DNA of 5,057 bases from Elusimicrobia bacterium RIFOXYB2_FULL_49_7 (lineage in GTDB: Bacteria > Fibrobacterota > OXYB2-FULL-49-7). The notes beneath the pieces were generated by a model. The model was not told the origin of the DNA. It worked only from the letters and a program-made list of their open reading frames with translations, and ran no database searches. How positions within the stretch are numbered: the stretch's first letter is position 1; the number at the start of each line of letters is the position of its first letter. The stretch is from positions 1-5,057 of the forward strand of contig MGVN01000220.1 of assembly GCA_001800515.1 (NCBI GenBank), in the 5' to 3' direction. Shown one piece after another: positions 4,611-5,057 of the stretch. A program made the position numbers and the translations under genes.

Positions 4611-4739
4611 ATGGGCTTTGAAGAGTACATAAGCGAATACCGTGAAATCCTGAGCTATGTGACGGATAAGGATGTCGCGCTTGTGATCCTGGTTGAGACT
4701 GCCAAGGACAGGCGGGCAGAGCTTGAGGAGAGAGAATGA
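4611..4739 (+). CDS. 42-residue single-module protein, paralogue of the next gene's N-terminus
   Basis: This very small protein is credible because it is homologous to the next gene. Over residues 6-35, 18 of 30 positions are identical without gaps, including an unbroken DKDVAL (19-24) and AKDRR (31-35). It stops just after this module, at ELEERE. Using ATG 4611, the two proteins align residue for residue from Met1. An alternative start, TTG 4602, would add three residues (MKK) and overlap the preceding stop as TTGA. That start has GGAGAG about 4 bases upstream, whereas the same site is too far (about 12 bases) from the ATG, so the TTG is a real competitor. The fold is likely two helices. The function is unknown; it might compete with or dimerise with its longer paralogue. 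Confidence 0.72.
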   Translation: MGFEEYISEYREILSYVTDKDVALVILVETAKDRRAELEERE

Positions 4740-4777
4740 TGTATTTGATGACAGACTTGATGTTTTCCAGAAAACTG

Positions 4778-4788
4778 AAAGGAGGTGA
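4778..4788 (+). promoter_or_regulatory. Strong Shine-Dalgarno site of the last gene
   Basis: AAAGGAGGTGA lies 6 bases before ATG 4795. It suggests that this gene is translated at a higher level than the overlapping cistrons before it, with no need for coupling. Confidence 0.85.
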
Positions 4789-4794
4789 AGGACA

Positions 4795-5057
4795 ATGGAA
4801 GCTGATGGATATATACAAACGTACAACGATCTAATGTCGAGAGTCAGCGACAAGGACGTGGCTCTTTCAATCTTGACCAATGTCGCCAAAGACAGGCGAA
4901 CCGTTGAGATAAACAAGAATGGCGGTAATGGGAACGGGCACAGCAATGGCAGCGCTGGCGAGAAGGCGACGCAGGGCCAGCTCAACTATCTGAAGATGTT
5001 GGGCATTGAGGCGAAGGCGAACTTAAGCAAGGCAGAAGCGTCGAGGCTGATTGATGA
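4795..5057 (+). CDS. Partial: phage/plasmid-type protein with duplicated N-terminal module and C-terminal LG-x-LSKAEAS motif
   Basis: The gene runs off the window after 87 codons. Residues 1-37 form the module shared with the preceding small gene (YIQTYNDLMSRVSDKDVAL, then AKDRR). Residues 40-53 are an Asn/Gly/Ser-rich flexible linker (KNGGNGNGHSNGSAG). From residue 58, ATQGQLNYLKMLGIEAKANL followed by SKAEASRLID fits a short motif I know as T-x-x-Q-(3)-L-x-x-LG ... L-(T/S)-K-x-EAS-x-LI-(D/E). That motif is found at the ends of many phage and plasmid proteins, often ones acting in recombination or single-strand DNA binding. So a DNA-metabolism accessory role is suggested, not shown. The motif is typically C-terminal, so the missing part may be short. 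The start is fixed by an excellent Shine-Dalgarno site. Confidence 0.82.
   Translation, partial: MEADGYIQTYNDLMSRVSDKDVALSILTNVAKDRRTVEINKNGGNGNGHSNGSAGEKATQGQLNYLKMLGIEAKANLSKAEASRLID

Noticed and set aside
4527..4985. 152-codon minus-strand frame
   Set aside because: It opposes three plus-strand genes, two of which show protein-level homology to each other. Its composition (Pro, Ser, Leu runs) is typical of an antisense shadow.
1..5057. CRISPR array or insertion sequence
   Set aside because: I see no regularly spaced repeats of 20-40 bases, no transposase and no terminal inverted repeats flanking a gene.

Overview
The window appears to be accessory DNA, either a genomic island or part of an integrated or plasmid-like element. 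It comes from a prokaryote that I think is more likely an archaeon than a bacterium. The case for an archaeon is modest. The promoter of the toxin-antitoxin pair has a purine-rich BRE followed by a TATA box, centred about 25 bases before the hicB start codon, which is the classic leaderless archaeal layout. The Shine-Dalgarno sites (GGAGGTGA) fit either domain. No rRNA, tRNA or housekeeping gene is present to fix the lineage, and I name no species.

Layout. (1) Bases 4-1161, plus strand: two closely spaced genes of unknown function. The first has an N-terminal half that resembles the helical core-binding domain of tyrosine recombinases but has no catalytic domain. The second belongs to a small uncharacterised family with a conserved C-terminal RLGYLGS / KYSDERYE / TPE signature. 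(2) Bases 1189-1621, minus strand: a complete hicB-hicA toxin-antitoxin operon, antitoxin first, with a 32-base overlap. (3) Bases 1622-1829: the divergent control region. (4) Bases 1830-3027, plus strand: a small zinc-ribbon protein followed 7 bases later by a 317-residue protein whose C-terminal half carries a PD-(D/E)XK nuclease signature. This pair beside a toxin-antitoxin module is the best candidate for an undescribed defence-type system. (5) Bases 3122-3394, minus strand: a 90-residue protein of unknown function. (6) Bases 3395-3771: a gene-free stretch rich in inverted repeats and CATTC motifs. (7) Base 3772 to the end, plus strand: a tightly coupled operon of five small genes. These are an unknown protein, a DUF2958 protein, an unknown protein, a 42-residue single-module protein, and a longer protein cut by the window edge. 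The last one repeats the same module and adds an Asn/Gly linker and a C-terminal motif of the kind seen on phage and plasmid proteins.

How the parts may work together. HicA would cleave RNA when HicB is lost, which stabilises the region or acts under stress. The zinc-ribbon and nuclease pair would be a nucleic-acid-targeting effector. The right-hand operon looks like early or accessory genes of a mobile element: very short, overlapping cistrons with strong ribosome binding sites, and DUF2958, which is common on plasmids and conjugative elements. These roles are inferred from domain and context. Only the HicBA assignment, and to a lesser degree DUF2958, rests on clear family recognition.
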